The notes below the pieces were generated by a model. The model did no database searches. It was not told where the DNA came from and saw only the letters and a program-made list of their open reading frames with translations. From Terriglobia bacterium (GTDB lineage Bacteria > Acidobacteriota > Terriglobia > Terriglobales > Acidobacteriaceae), in assembly GCA_020073185.1 (NCBI GenBank), contig JAIQFT010000014.1:1-64000 (forward strand): 64,000 bases of DNA, in the 5' to 3' direction. How positions within the stretch are numbered: the stretch's first letter is position 1; the number at the start of each line of letters is the position of its first letter. The position numbers were made by a program, and so were the translations under genes. This document shows, one piece after another, positions 1 through 7,765 of this stretch.

Positions 1-253
1 GTTGGCCGGCCGATATGGTCCAGGAATAGGGTGACGTACCCCCAGTAGCCTGCAGCGTTGCCGTGTAGTTCGAGCCTAGCAGTGCGGCGGGGAGCGACGT
101 GGTCGAGATCACGACGGCAGCCGGCACAGCACTATTCTGGGCTGCCGGCGCATTGGCGCCGACGCTACCGCCGCAACCAGTCAAGATGAACAGGGCAGAT
201 AGTATTGGAAGAGCAAGGAGGGCGGCAACACAGAAAAACGCCCGATTTCGCAT
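1..253 (-). CDS. Lipoprotein with Ig-like domain (3' end outside window)
   Basis: The minus strand reads a protein that starts at 253 (or at an in-frame ATG at 271) and runs off the left edge after 84 residues. It begins with a basic stretch, a hydrophobic segment and a clear lipobox (LTGC, Cys27), so it should be a lipid-anchored envelope protein. The part after the Cys is Ala/Pro rich and then reads GSNYTATLQATGG followed by SPYSWTISAG, typical of the putative Ig (He_PIG) beta-sandwich repeats of large bacterial surface proteins. Neither start has a strong ribosome binding site; 253 gives the normal signal-peptide length. Function beyond surface display or adhesion cannot be judged from the fragment. 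Confidence 0.72.
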   Translation of the reverse strand, partial: MRNRAFFCVAALLALPILSALFILTGCGGSVGANAPAAQNSAVPAAVVISTTSLPAALLGSNYTATLQATGGTSPYSWTISAGQ

Positions 254-271
254 GGGACCACCATCTTTCAT

Positions 272-909
272 GAAACTGCAGCTACGGCACGTACGCAGAA
301 AAGATGGGCGCGTTTCGTTGCCAGCAGTTGCAAGGACTGTAGGACGAAGGTTTACTTCCAGGCGGATAGCGGTTCGTTTGTCTTTGCAAAATAACATGGC
401 AGCTCCGATAGCAAATTCTTCTTGCCGGAGACTCATTGCACGAATAGTCGGCCTTCGGCAGCGTGAATCAATGGAGGGAGTATCTGGCTGCTGCATCAAT
501 TGGCAAATATCACCGAAGACGAAAAGGGATGGAAAACGGCGGCGGTCTTAAGTAACGGCGCAATGGTAATCAAAAGCTGATTCGCTGAAGCCGTACGAAA
601 GGACATGTCCGACAGCCTGTCCTTCGCCAAAAGCAGCTCGCATCGGCGGCGGACCGAGTTGCGCTGACGGCGGTAATCAGCCGGACTTGCGGATGAATCG
701 TTCTTCGCTCCGGCAAAGGTCGCGAACACGCAAGCCTATTCGGTGCTTACCCCTACTGGTTACGCATCGGCTAAGGTCGATTACCAGAGTAATTGGAGGT
801 TTTCGACTAATGCTTATAGAGTGCACTCGTAGACGGCCCCAACCTCTATCGATGCGCACAACCCGTACCCGAAGCCAAGTCTTGTGGGTTTCGAATTGAG
901 GCAAAAACT
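272..909. other. Intergenic region, no convincing gene
   Basis: Several open frames cross this stretch on both strands, but none has a good start, ribosome binding site and protein-like composition together. One + strand frame, 677-832, reads a plausible protein end (about 51 codons, ending YRVHS and TAG) but has no start codon and a stop just upstream, so it may be a gene remnant. A GGACATGTCC palindrome lies at 601-610. Confidence 0.4.
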
Positions 910-1296
910 ATGAGCATTCGAGAATGGGCAAATTCCACGGCGGACTACAGTCGAAAACTGCTGCATAGCGGGCGCGAGGGAGCGGCACGGGGCCGCGAAT
1001 CGTTCCTGCACGGAACACGACTGGGATCTTACCTCCACGACTCGGCTCGCGAGGCATTGCAACCGGCTGCGCTTGGCGCCTGCATCGGTGTGTTGGGCCG
1101 CTCTTCCGAAAGGCAACATGGTTCGACGCGCCAGAGGTTCATCCGCGGCTTTCTCGGCGGTGTGATCGGCTTTAGTGCGGGCGTGCTTTGGCAGACCCGG
1201 CGCCTGGCTGCGAGCGTCGCTGCGGGTGCGCTGAAAGACATCAGCCGAGCACGCGATGACCATTGGCTGGAAAGGAATCCGATCGACTACGCATAA
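910..1296 (+). CDS. Small Gly-rich membrane-associated protein, unknown function
   Basis: This is a 128-residue protein with a GAGG ribosome binding site 8 bases before the ATG. It has an amphipathic, charged N-terminal half with an Arg/Gly/Glu pattern, then two short Gly/Ala-rich hydrophobic stretches (about residues 51-63 and 77-94, the latter FIRGFLGGVIGFSAGVLW). Spaced glycines resembling a glycine zipper suggest association with a membrane. It sits upstream of the exosortase gene on the same strand, but 355 bases separate them and the exosortase has its own promoter-like sequence, so co-transcription is not assured. I do not recognise a family. The frame is supported by composition and ribosome binding site only. 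Confidence 0.6.
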   Translation: MSIREWANSTADYSRKLLHSGREGAARGRESFLHGTRLGSYLHDSAREALQPAALGACIGVLGRSSERQHGSTRQRFIRGFLGGVIGFSAGVLWQTRRLAASVAAGALKDISRARDDHWLERNPIDYA

Positions 1297-1539
1297 GACA
1301 ACGTTGGGTTGATCCGCGACAACAGGAACTGTACCGCCAGCTTGCGAATGTTCTAGCGCAGGGACCCGCTCAATAGAGCTTCGCAGCATGGATCGACGAG
1401 CGCTTGGGCAGACGACAATCGGGTAACGATGCGTAAAGCGTGCCAGCAAATCCCGCCTCCGACAGCAGCCGGCGATCTCCTGCTCGGGTGTAGGTATGAG
1501 TCCGCTAGGGGCGCTGCCGAGTGGGGACGACCGTCAGTG

Positions 1540-1568
1540 TTGACGATCTCCCGGACATACTCTATTGT
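1540..1568 (+). promoter_or_regulatory. Sigma70-type promoter before the exosortase gene
   Basis: TTGACG at 1540-1545 and TATTGT at 1563-1568 are separated by exactly 17 bases, a good match to a housekeeping promoter. It lies about 85 bases before the preferred ATG of the exosortase-EpsI gene and would leave a leader of roughly 75 bases. The rest of 1297-1539 shows nothing recognisable. The call rests on consensus match only. Confidence 0.4.
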
Positions 1569-1651
1569 TCAGGCCTAGGGCGTCAAAAGAAGAGTTAGCC
1601 GGTGCAGAAAACCTGCATCGCGACCACGGGGCAGGGTATCGGGGAACCCGA

Positions 1652-3232
1652 ATGGCTGATACGTTCGCAGCTGGAGAACTCCAATCCGTGGTTGCGCCAA
1701 AATCTCAGGCTGGCAAGCTACAGTTCGCCCTTGGTCTCGGAGTGCTGATTGCCCTGCTCGCGTTCGTCTACTATCCCACTTTTAAATGGCTGGTTACGGA
1801 GATCTGGTGGCTGGATAAGGAGTATTCTCACGGCTTCCTTGTCCCGTTCATTGTCGCTTACCTGATATGGATCCGGCGCGGCTATCTGGCTAGTTTGCCG
1901 ACACGTCCGGCGCCGGTAGCCGGGAGCTTGGTCTTGCTTTTTAGCGCCGGCCTCCTTTTGGGCGGACGCGCCGGCGGCTTCCGCCAGGCGGAAGGATTTT
2001 CCTTCCTGTTTGTGCTCCCAGGGCTGGTTCTGTTCTTGTGGGGCTGGACCCACCTCAAAGCCCTCGCCTTGCCTCTGGCCTACGTGCAGTTCATGGTGCC
2101 GTGGATGGAGGATTTCATTGACCGCGTGCATTGGCCTTTCCAGTTGCTGTCAGCCGAGATTGGGGTCGGTGTTCTGCGCGTCTTCGGTTACCCGGTGTTT
2201 CACACCGGCAAGTACATAACACTGCCGGCCATCACACTTGAAGTGGCCCGCGAATGCAGCGGCCTGCGTTTCCTGATGTCGATTATTGCCCTGGGCATAC
2301 CGCTCGTGTACCTGACTCAGCGGAGTTGGAAGCGGGCCATCACGGTAATCCTCTCCGCGATTGCGATCGCGATTATAGCCAACGGGTTGCGCGTCGCACT
2401 GGTAGGTATGAGCGCGACCCGCTACGGGGAGTCGATGTTGCACGGTCCGTGGCACGTCTTTCAAGGCTGGTTCGTGTCACAGGTGGGAATCGTAGTCCTG
2501 TTCATCTTCAATTGGCTGGCGACCAGGAAAAAAGGGGACGACAGACCCAGACTGTACGAGCGCGCCGCGAGGCGTGCCGACGGTCGGAGCGAACCGTGGT
2601 TCCGGCATCTGATGGTCGCCGTCGTCTTCCTGGTCGTGTTTGGTTCTTGGCTTAACTACTATGCTGTGAGTGTCCCGGTGCCCTTGAAGCGCTCGTTCAC
2701 GTATTTTCCCGCCGAGATCGGCGGCTGGCGTGGTGGCGCCGTTCATTGGTTTGCTGGAGAGGACGCCTATCCTGGCACCGCTAGTGAACTGAGTCGCGTG
2801 TACCGCAACGCAGAGGGTAAAGCAGTCTATCTGTACGTCGGCTACTTCGACGCACAACGGCCCGGGAAAGCGATGATCAATGGCCGCGCAAATAACCCGT
2901 TGCGCGGGTCCGCAACCCAGTTATCGTTCAAGGTTGATGCCGCCACTCGTGATGCCATAGGCCTCAGCGACGTAAACGTATCAATTCCGATCTTGGGCGA
3001 CACGCCGTATGCCGCCGTGTACTGGTATCGTTTCCCGTCCGGCGCGGTAAAAGGCCGCTACCAGGCGAAGTTGACCGGGCTGATGAATGCGGTGCTGCAC
3101 AGGCATGACAATGCCGCCGTGATTGTTATCGCGGAACCACTGCCCCGCGATGTGGCCTCAGAGGCTGCCGTCGCTGATCTGCTCGCCTTCGCACGTGCCG
3201 CCACCCCCGTTGTTCGCGACTATATTCCCTAA
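1652..3232 (+). CDS. xrt: Exosortase-EpsI fusion protein
   Basis: This is a polytopic inner-membrane exosortase, a cysteine transpeptidase-like enzyme thought to cleave PEP-CTERM-type sorting signals, fused to a C-terminal EpsI (DUF3485) domain. With the ATG at 1652 (GGGGAA upstream) it has 526 residues. Multiple membrane helices fill about residues 22-290. The catalytic triad is visible as Cys202 in ARECSGLR, Arg247 in ANGLRVAL and a His in GPWHVFQGW (about 268). After a basic linker, residues 310-526 have one membrane helix and a periplasmic EpsI domain (AEIGGWRGG and later YVGYFDAQRPGK). A TTG at 1565 is in frame but has no ribosome binding site. Fused exosortase-EpsI genes usually lead EPS loci, as here. 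The exosortase subtype cannot be fixed by eye. Confidence 0.92.
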   Translation: MADTFAAGELQSVVAPKSQAGKLQFALGLGVLIALLAFVYYPTFKWLVTEIWWLDKEYSHGFLVPFIVAYLIWIRRGYLASLPTRPAPVAGSLVLLFSAGLLLGGRAGGFRQAEGFSFLFVLPGLVLFLWGWTHLKALALPLAYVQFMVPWMEDFIDRVHWPFQLLSAEIGVGVLRVFGYPVFHTGKYITLPAITLEVARECSGLRFLMSIIALGIPLVYLTQRSWKRAITVILSAIAIAIIANGLRVALVGMSATRYGESMLHGPWHVFQGWFVSQVGIVVLFIFNWLATRKKGDDRPRLYERAARRADGRSEPWFRHLMVAVVFLVVFGSWLNYYAVSVPVPLKRSFTYFPAEIGGWRGGAVHWFAGEDAYPGTASELSRVYRNAEGKAVYLYVGYFDAQRPGKAMINGRANNPLRGSATQLSFKVDAATRDAIGLSDVNVSIPILGDTPYAAVYWYRFPSGAVKGRYQAKLTGLMNAVLHRHDNAAVIVIAEPLPRDVASEAAVADLLAFARAATPVVRDYIP

Positions 3233-3321
3233 TACGAAGTGCAATGCCTTTCGCCGGACGCCTGCGTGGGCCCCGTTCAGATTCTCCCATCGAATTCCTT
3301 TCCCTCTGTGACTGAAGTAAT

Positions 3322-3337
3322 CTCCACGTTAGTGGAG
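3322..3337. other. Perfect hairpin CTCCAC-GTTA-GTGGAG
   Basis: A 6-bp stem with a 4-base loop lies in the 240-bp gap between the exosortase gene and the RraA-like gene. No T-run follows it, so a classical intrinsic terminator is not supported. It could mark transcript processing or weak termination. The rest of the gap shows nothing recognisable. Confidence 0.3.
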
Positions 3338-3473
3338 GGTCCGTGCTACTCTCCCGACAGTAGTGGGTTTTCACCTCTGACGAGCGCCCTTGCGCTGCTC
3401 GAATCAGTGTCCGAGATGTGAACATAGAGTTGCAGCCAGAGCAGGAGTATCTTGAATTAGCAATGGTGCGGCA

Positions 3474-4214
3474 ATGACAGCGACGAAACCGAAATCGGCA
3501 GAGATGTTTCCTGGGCCGGGCTTTCGCGTAAAGCCGGACTTTGACCGCCTCGACAGCGGGTTCATGCAACAGTTTGCGGACTTCGCTACCCCGGATATCT
3601 CCGATCTGCTCAACCGCCTGTATGCGGTTGATCCGTCGATTAAGTGTCTCACCGGCGCGCACCACCGGCTGTGCGGACCGGCGTGTACGGTGAAGGTATT
3701 TCCGGGCGACAACCTGATGGTGCACAAAGCGCTCGATGTGGCCAAACCGGGGGACATCGTTGTAGTCGATGCGCATGGCTCGTCGATGAACGCGGTATTG
3801 GGCGACCTGATCTCGACTAAGGCAAAACACCGCAAGATCGCGGGTTTCGTGGTGGACGGATTCATCCGCGACCTGCCCGACATTCAGCAGCTGGATTGGC
3901 CTGTTTTCGCCCGTGGGGCGACACCCATCGGACCTCTGCACCGCGGCCCTGGCGAGATCAACTACCCCATCTGCTGTGGTGGAGTGGTGGTCCACCCTGG
4001 CGATATGATCGTGGGCGACGGCGCCGGCGTAGTCGTCATCCCGCAGGAAATTGCAGGCGATTTGCTGCAGCGGCTGCGCCATCAAAAGGCCAGCATGGCA
4101 GCCTACCTGGCGGGAGTCAAACGCGGCGATTTCTCCAACGATTGGGTAGACAGGGTCCTGCAGGAAGCTGGGTTCACCGTCGGCGCGGCATCCGCCAAGG
4201 CACAAGGCAGTTAG
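3474..4214 (+). CDS. RraA/HMG-aldolase family protein
   Basis: This is a 246-residue member of the RraA-like superfamily. The family contains class II pyruvate aldolases (4-hydroxy-4-methyl-2-oxoglutarate aldolase, oxaloacetate decarboxylase) and the RNase E regulator RraA. The metal and substrate motif is present: GD at 110-111 and, after IAGFVVDGF, Arg132-Asp133. The following region (ARGATPIGP, then VVVHPGDMIVGDGAGVVVIP) is the family core barrel. Retention of the Arg-Asp pair favours an enzyme over a pure regulator. The preferred ATG follows a weak purine stretch. It starts a + strand cassette with two ATP-grasp ligases and a beta-hydroxyacid dehydrogenase inside an EPS locus, so it may supply or remove a hydroxy- or oxo-acid building block. 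That role is inference. Confidence 0.85.
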   Translation: MTATKPKSAEMFPGPGFRVKPDFDRLDSGFMQQFADFATPDISDLLNRLYAVDPSIKCLTGAHHRLCGPACTVKVFPGDNLMVHKALDVAKPGDIVVVDAHGSSMNAVLGDLISTKAKHRKIAGFVVDGFIRDLPDIQQLDWPVFARGATPIGPLHRGPGEINYPICCGGVVVHPGDMIVGDGAGVVVIPQEIAGDLLQRLRHQKASMAAYLAGVKRGDFSNDWVDRVLQEAGFTVGAASAKAQGS

Positions 4215-4281
4215 CGCACCACGAACCGTCAGCCAAGCTGGCAATGCGTAGCCCTGACGATGAGTTCCGAAGAGAGAAGCT

Positions 4282-5400
4282 GTGGCGTCTCTTAATTACT
4301 GGCGATATCCCGGCCTGCTCAGAGTTCTACGTCGCGCCTATCGTGCGCGGGTCTGGTATCGGGAGCGGCAGCCCGCGCTGCATCGGGCATGGGAACATCG
4401 ATCTAACTTTTACGAGCAAGTGTGGCGGGAGGCTGCCAGCCAGCTGGGCGCCAGCGTCACCCCTCTGGGCAATGACATCCTGGAAATCCGCTGCGGCGAA
4501 GCCTGCACCCGGGTGCGGCGGAACTCCACTCCCATTGACGATCCGGTCACCCTGGCAGTTGCGCTCTACAAGCCGCTGGTGCACCGTCTTCTCGCCCAAC
4601 GGGGGCTGAGAGTTCCCACTCACCTTGAGTTCACCCTTCCTGACGTTGCCAAAGCGATCACCCTGCTGGAAAGCAACGGAGGGGAATGGGTAGTCAAACC
4701 GGCCGGCAGCAGCGCCGGGTCGGGAGTCACTACCGGGATAAACACTGGTTCCGACTTGGCCCGCGCCGCCGCCGCCGCCGCTGCTTACGGTTCCAGCCTG
4801 CTGCTGGAACAGCAGGTGGCAGGGGATGTTTTCCGGCTGCTCTACCTGGAAGGTAAGTTGCTTGATGCCATTTTGCGCAAACCTCCGACGGTAGTCGCCG
4901 ACGGCAGGTCCACGCTTCGCAAGCTCGTGTCCCTGGAGAACGAAGCCCGGCTAAGAGCGGGTACCAACAATGCCGAGGCGCTGATCTCTCTCGATCTGGA
5001 TGTTAGTCAAACTCTCCAGAAGCAGGGGTTCTCGCTCTCTTCGGTGCCCAAAGAAGGAACGGCAGTCAAGCTCAAGACGGTCATCAACGAGAACTCGGGA
5101 AGTGAAAATGTTCCCGCGCTGAACCTGTTGTGCGAATCCATCATCGAAGACGGCGCGGCGGCGGTCTCGGCGGTGGGAGCGCGGTTGGCCGGCGTAGATG
5201 TGGTTACGCCGGATGCGGGCATGTCGTTGGCGAGATCCGGAGGAGTCATTCTGGAAGTCAATACTCCCCCCGGCTACCAGTACCACTATCACCGGCAGGG
5301 CGGCAGGTCCGCGATCGCCGTGCCCATCTTGGAACACCTTCTCCGCATCGGTCAAAACGACGAACATTTCGCGTCGGAAAGGGTTAATCTCAAGCCTTGA
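4282..5400 (+). CDS. ATP-grasp ligase, cyanophycin-synthetase-like
   Basis: This is a 372-residue ATP-grasp carboxylate-amine ligase starting at GTG 4282, with AGAGAG upstream. ATP-grasp features are visible: WVVKPAGSSAGSGVT (about 135-150, nucleotide-binding Lys and Gly loop), LLLEQQVAGD (about 178) and the metal-binding end GGVILEVNTPPGYQYH (about 327). The arrangement GVDVVTPD then EVN resembles the ATP-grasp module of cyanophycin synthetase, but the Mur-ligase half is missing. Such enzymes activate a carboxylate as acyl phosphate and join it to an amine. It is followed after 25 bases by a second ATP-grasp gene. The substrate is unknown; an amino acid linked to a sugar or acyl precursor of the EPS is a reasonable guess. 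Confidence 0.85.
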   Translation: MASLNYWRYPGLLRVLRRAYRARVWYRERQPALHRAWEHRSNFYEQVWREAASQLGASVTPLGNDILEIRCGEACTRVRRNSTPIDDPVTLAVALYKPLVHRLLAQRGLRVPTHLEFTLPDVAKAITLLESNGGEWVVKPAGSSAGSGVTTGINTGSDLARAAAAAAAYGSSLLLEQQVAGDVFRLLYLEGKLLDAILRKPPTVVADGRSTLRKLVSLENEARLRAGTNNAEALISLDLDVSQTLQKQGFSLSSVPKEGTAVKLKTVINENSGSENVPALNLLCESIIEDGAAAVSAVGARLAGVDVVTPDAGMSLARSGGVILEVNTPPGYQYHYHRQGGRSAIAVPILEHLLRIGQNDEHFASERVNLKP

Positions 5401-5425
5401 ATAAAACGCCCGGGGCTTAACCACG

Positions 5426-6706
5426 ATGAGCAGCGTCCAGCAGAGACCGTTGCGTCCGCCCGCCATCATTCTTGGCGGCGCCGGCAACGCCCTCTCGGTC
5501 GCACGGAGCCTGAGTAGCGCCGGCATCGAGGTGTACGCAATCAACCATCCGCAAGCGGTGGTTAGGCATTCCCGCTTGTGCAAGTGGATCGACCTGCCCA
5601 AGACCGCCGGTGATGACGTAGAGGCTTGGACCGCGTACCTGGTGGGGAGAGAGTCCGATCACCTGCGAGGGGCGGTCCTGCTGACCGCTAGCGATGAGGG
5701 AATCGAACTCATTGCCAAGCACCGGCGGCAACTCACCGAGAAGTTCACGCTCGATGTATCCGATCCGGAAGCGCAGCTTTGCATGCTGAATAAGCTCTCC
5801 ACCTACCGGGCCGCGCAGGCAGCGGGCGTGCCGACTCCGAAGTTCTGGGTCGCTGACAGCCGAGCGCAGATCGAGCAATTAAGGGGCGACTTGACCTTTC
5901 CCTTGATTGTGAAACCGCTGTTCAGCCACAAGGCTCAGAAAGTTGGGGATAAGCTCGTGCGCGTCGAGGAGTTCGACGAGCTGATCCATGCCTTTGAGTC
6001 CATGCAGCAGGCAGGCATCCGCACGTTCCTGGTGGAAGTAATCCCTGGGCTCGATGACAAGTTGTGCAGTTACTACACTTATCTCGATGAGAACGGCGAG
6101 AGCGTGTTCGATTTCACGAAGCGGATCATTCGAAGATATCCGCTCAACGTGGGACTGGGTTGCTACCACGTGACTGATCGGGTGCCCCAGGTCAAGGAAC
6201 TGTCGCTGAGGCTGCTGCGGCAGGTTGGGCTGCGTGGAATCGCCAACGTCGAATTCAAGCTCGACGAAAGGGATGGTCAACTGAAGTTGATAGAGTGCAA
6301 CGCCCGGTTCACGGCCGCGGATTGCCTGGTCGCCGCCGCCGGCGTGAATATCTCCTTATATGTTTACAATCGGTTGACTGGCCAGGCGCAGCCGCCCCCG
6401 CAGGATTACCGCGTCGGACTAAGGCTGTGGTACCCGATCGACGATTTTCGGGCCTACCGGCAACTGCACGGAATGGGGCTGCTGAGTTTCCGCAGTTGGA
6501 TAGGCAGCATCCTGCACCCGCAGACTTTCCCGTTTTTCCGCTGGTATGATCCTCTGCCTGCTATCGTCAAAGGGGGCCGCTTCGTCGGAGACTATTTGTA
6601 TCGTCATCTCGGTCTGGCGAAACTTACAGCGCAGCGAGATCCAGGTTCTGTCCGCTGCGAGGCCCCCTGCGAGGCCGCGGAAATCCGACGGCACGCGAAG
6701 CGGTAA
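5426..6706 (+). CDS. ATP-grasp carboxylate-amine ligase
   Basis: This is a 426-residue ATP-grasp protein. The N-terminal preATP-grasp domain has a Rossmann-like loop (LGGAGNALSVARSL, about 15-28). The ATP-grasp domain shows FPLIVKPLFSHKA (about 155) and ends with the metal-binding ANVEFKLDE and LIECNARF (about 274-294). The build is like D-aspartate ligase and related carboxylate-amine ligases found in surface-polymer clusters. The C-terminal 110 residues are aromatic and basic (WYPIDDFRAY, FPFFRWYDP) and could contact the membrane or a lipid-linked substrate. It lies 25 bases after the first ATP-grasp gene and just before the dehydrogenase gene, so the set is probably one operon. The substrate cannot be read from sequence. 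Confidence 0.85.
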   Translation: MSSVQQRPLRPPAIILGGAGNALSVARSLSSAGIEVYAINHPQAVVRHSRLCKWIDLPKTAGDDVEAWTAYLVGRESDHLRGAVLLTASDEGIELIAKHRRQLTEKFTLDVSDPEAQLCMLNKLSTYRAAQAAGVPTPKFWVADSRAQIEQLRGDLTFPLIVKPLFSHKAQKVGDKLVRVEEFDELIHAFESMQQAGIRTFLVEVIPGLDDKLCSYYTYLDENGESVFDFTKRIIRRYPLNVGLGCYHVTDRVPQVKELSLRLLRQVGLRGIANVEFKLDERDGQLKLIECNARFTAADCLVAAAGVNISLYVYNRLTGQAQPPPQDYRVGLRLWYPIDDFRAYRQLHGMGLLSFRSWIGSILHPQTFPFFRWYDPLPAIVKGGRFVGDYLYRHLGLAKLTAQRDPGSVRCEAPCEAAEIRRHAKR

Positions 6707-6726
6707 GCCCGCCGGTGGCCAATATC

Positions 6727-7629
6727 ATGACTGAACCAACGATAGGCATTCTGTATCCGGGCGAAATGGGTAGCAGCTTCGGGAAACTACTGGCCGAAAG
6801 CGGCTTTCCTGTGGTCACGACCACCCAGGGCAGGAGCGCCCGCACGCAGAGCCTTTGTCACGAGGCGGGCATGACGGTGCTTGCTTCGATTCCTGAAGTG
6901 CTCCATCGTTCGGCTATCGTGATCTCCCTGGTCACCCCTGCCGCTGCGCTGGAGGTAGCCCGGCAGGTGTCTGCTCAGGTGCCAAGTTCGTCCAGACGGC
7001 TGATCTACGTTGATGCGAACTCCATTTCCCCCAGCACTGCGCTTCAGATCGCGGGGGTGCTGGGGTCCGGCCCCGTTGACTTCGTGGACGCGTCCATTCT
7101 CGGCCTGGCGTCCCTGCTGCGGCAGCGCGGCAGGCTGTATTTGAGCGGATCGCGCGCGTCGGAAGTCTCCAACGTTTTTAGTCGGTTCATGCGGGTCAAG
7201 ATCACCGGCGAAGCGCCCGGGCAAGCCTCCGCTTTCAAGATGATCATCGCAGGAATACCTAAAGGACTGGTCGGCTTGTTCGTGGAAACCATGCTGTTCG
7301 CCCGCGACATGGGCCTGCTTCGCGAGGCCCTGGAAGCGTGCAATGAGCTTTATTGCGGGGTAATGGAGGTCGCGCAGCGGATGCTGCCAACCTACCCGCA
7401 GCACGCTGCGAGACGGAGCGAAGAACTGCGCGAGATCGAAGCCACAATGTTGCTGAATGGTTCCACCCCACGGATCCTGCGCGCGGTATTGGAAGTGACT
7501 GCGGACTTGGCCAAGGTGGATTGGGTAAAAGGGCGAGAACCGGCGCAGGGTACAGTTGCCGAAATCCTCGAAGAGATTCATCGCAGCCGGACCCGCGCCT
7601 CGAGCGCGGAGAGCGCTACGCGCCTCTGA
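6727..7629 (+). CDS. 3-hydroxyisobutyrate-dehydrogenase-like enzyme
   Basis: This is an NAD(P)-dependent beta-hydroxyacid dehydrogenase-like protein of 300 residues from ATG 6727 (GGTGG 8 bases upstream). A GTG at 6715 is also in frame. The N-terminal Rossmann domain opens with IGILYPGEMGSS, the form of the family GxGxMG motif with P-G, and continues with VISLVTP and IYVDANSISP (substrate loop). The family Lys is in SAFKMIIAG (about 168), but the usual Asn four residues later is not there. The all-helical C-terminal domain resembles DUF1932 (6-phosphogluconate dehydrogenase-like). It is 20 bases downstream of the second ATP-grasp gene. With the RraA-like aldolase it could interconvert the hydroxyacid that the ligases attach. 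Confidence 0.8.
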   Translation: MTEPTIGILYPGEMGSSFGKLLAESGFPVVTTTQGRSARTQSLCHEAGMTVLASIPEVLHRSAIVISLVTPAAALEVARQVSAQVPSSSRRLIYVDANSISPSTALQIAGVLGSGPVDFVDASILGLASLLRQRGRLYLSGSRASEVSNVFSRFMRVKITGEAPGQASAFKMIIAGIPKGLVGLFVETMLFARDMGLLREALEACNELYCGVMEVAQRMLPTYPQHAARRSEELREIEATMLLNGSTPRILRAVLEVTADLAKVDWVKGREPAQGTVAEILEEIHRSRTRASSAESATRL

Positions 7630-7765
7630 CTGTTTCCGTGCGAATACATCTGGCCCGGTCGATGTGCAGGGTAGTACACTGCGGAAGTTCCCCCTCAAAT
7701 CTGTGAAGCTGATTGGGACGGATTCTGAGCACGCCCTGTTCTCCGGAGTTTCGCGGGATCGGTCA

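Noticed and set aside
814-1449. 211-codon open frame on the - strand
   Set aside because: It runs antisense through the small Gly-rich protein gene, is rich in Arg/Ser/Cys like shadow frames in high-GC DNA, and has no ribosome binding site or domain.
3126-4244. 372-codon open frame on the - strand
   Set aside because: It is the antisense shadow of the RraA-like gene, which has recognisable family motifs; the antisense product has none.
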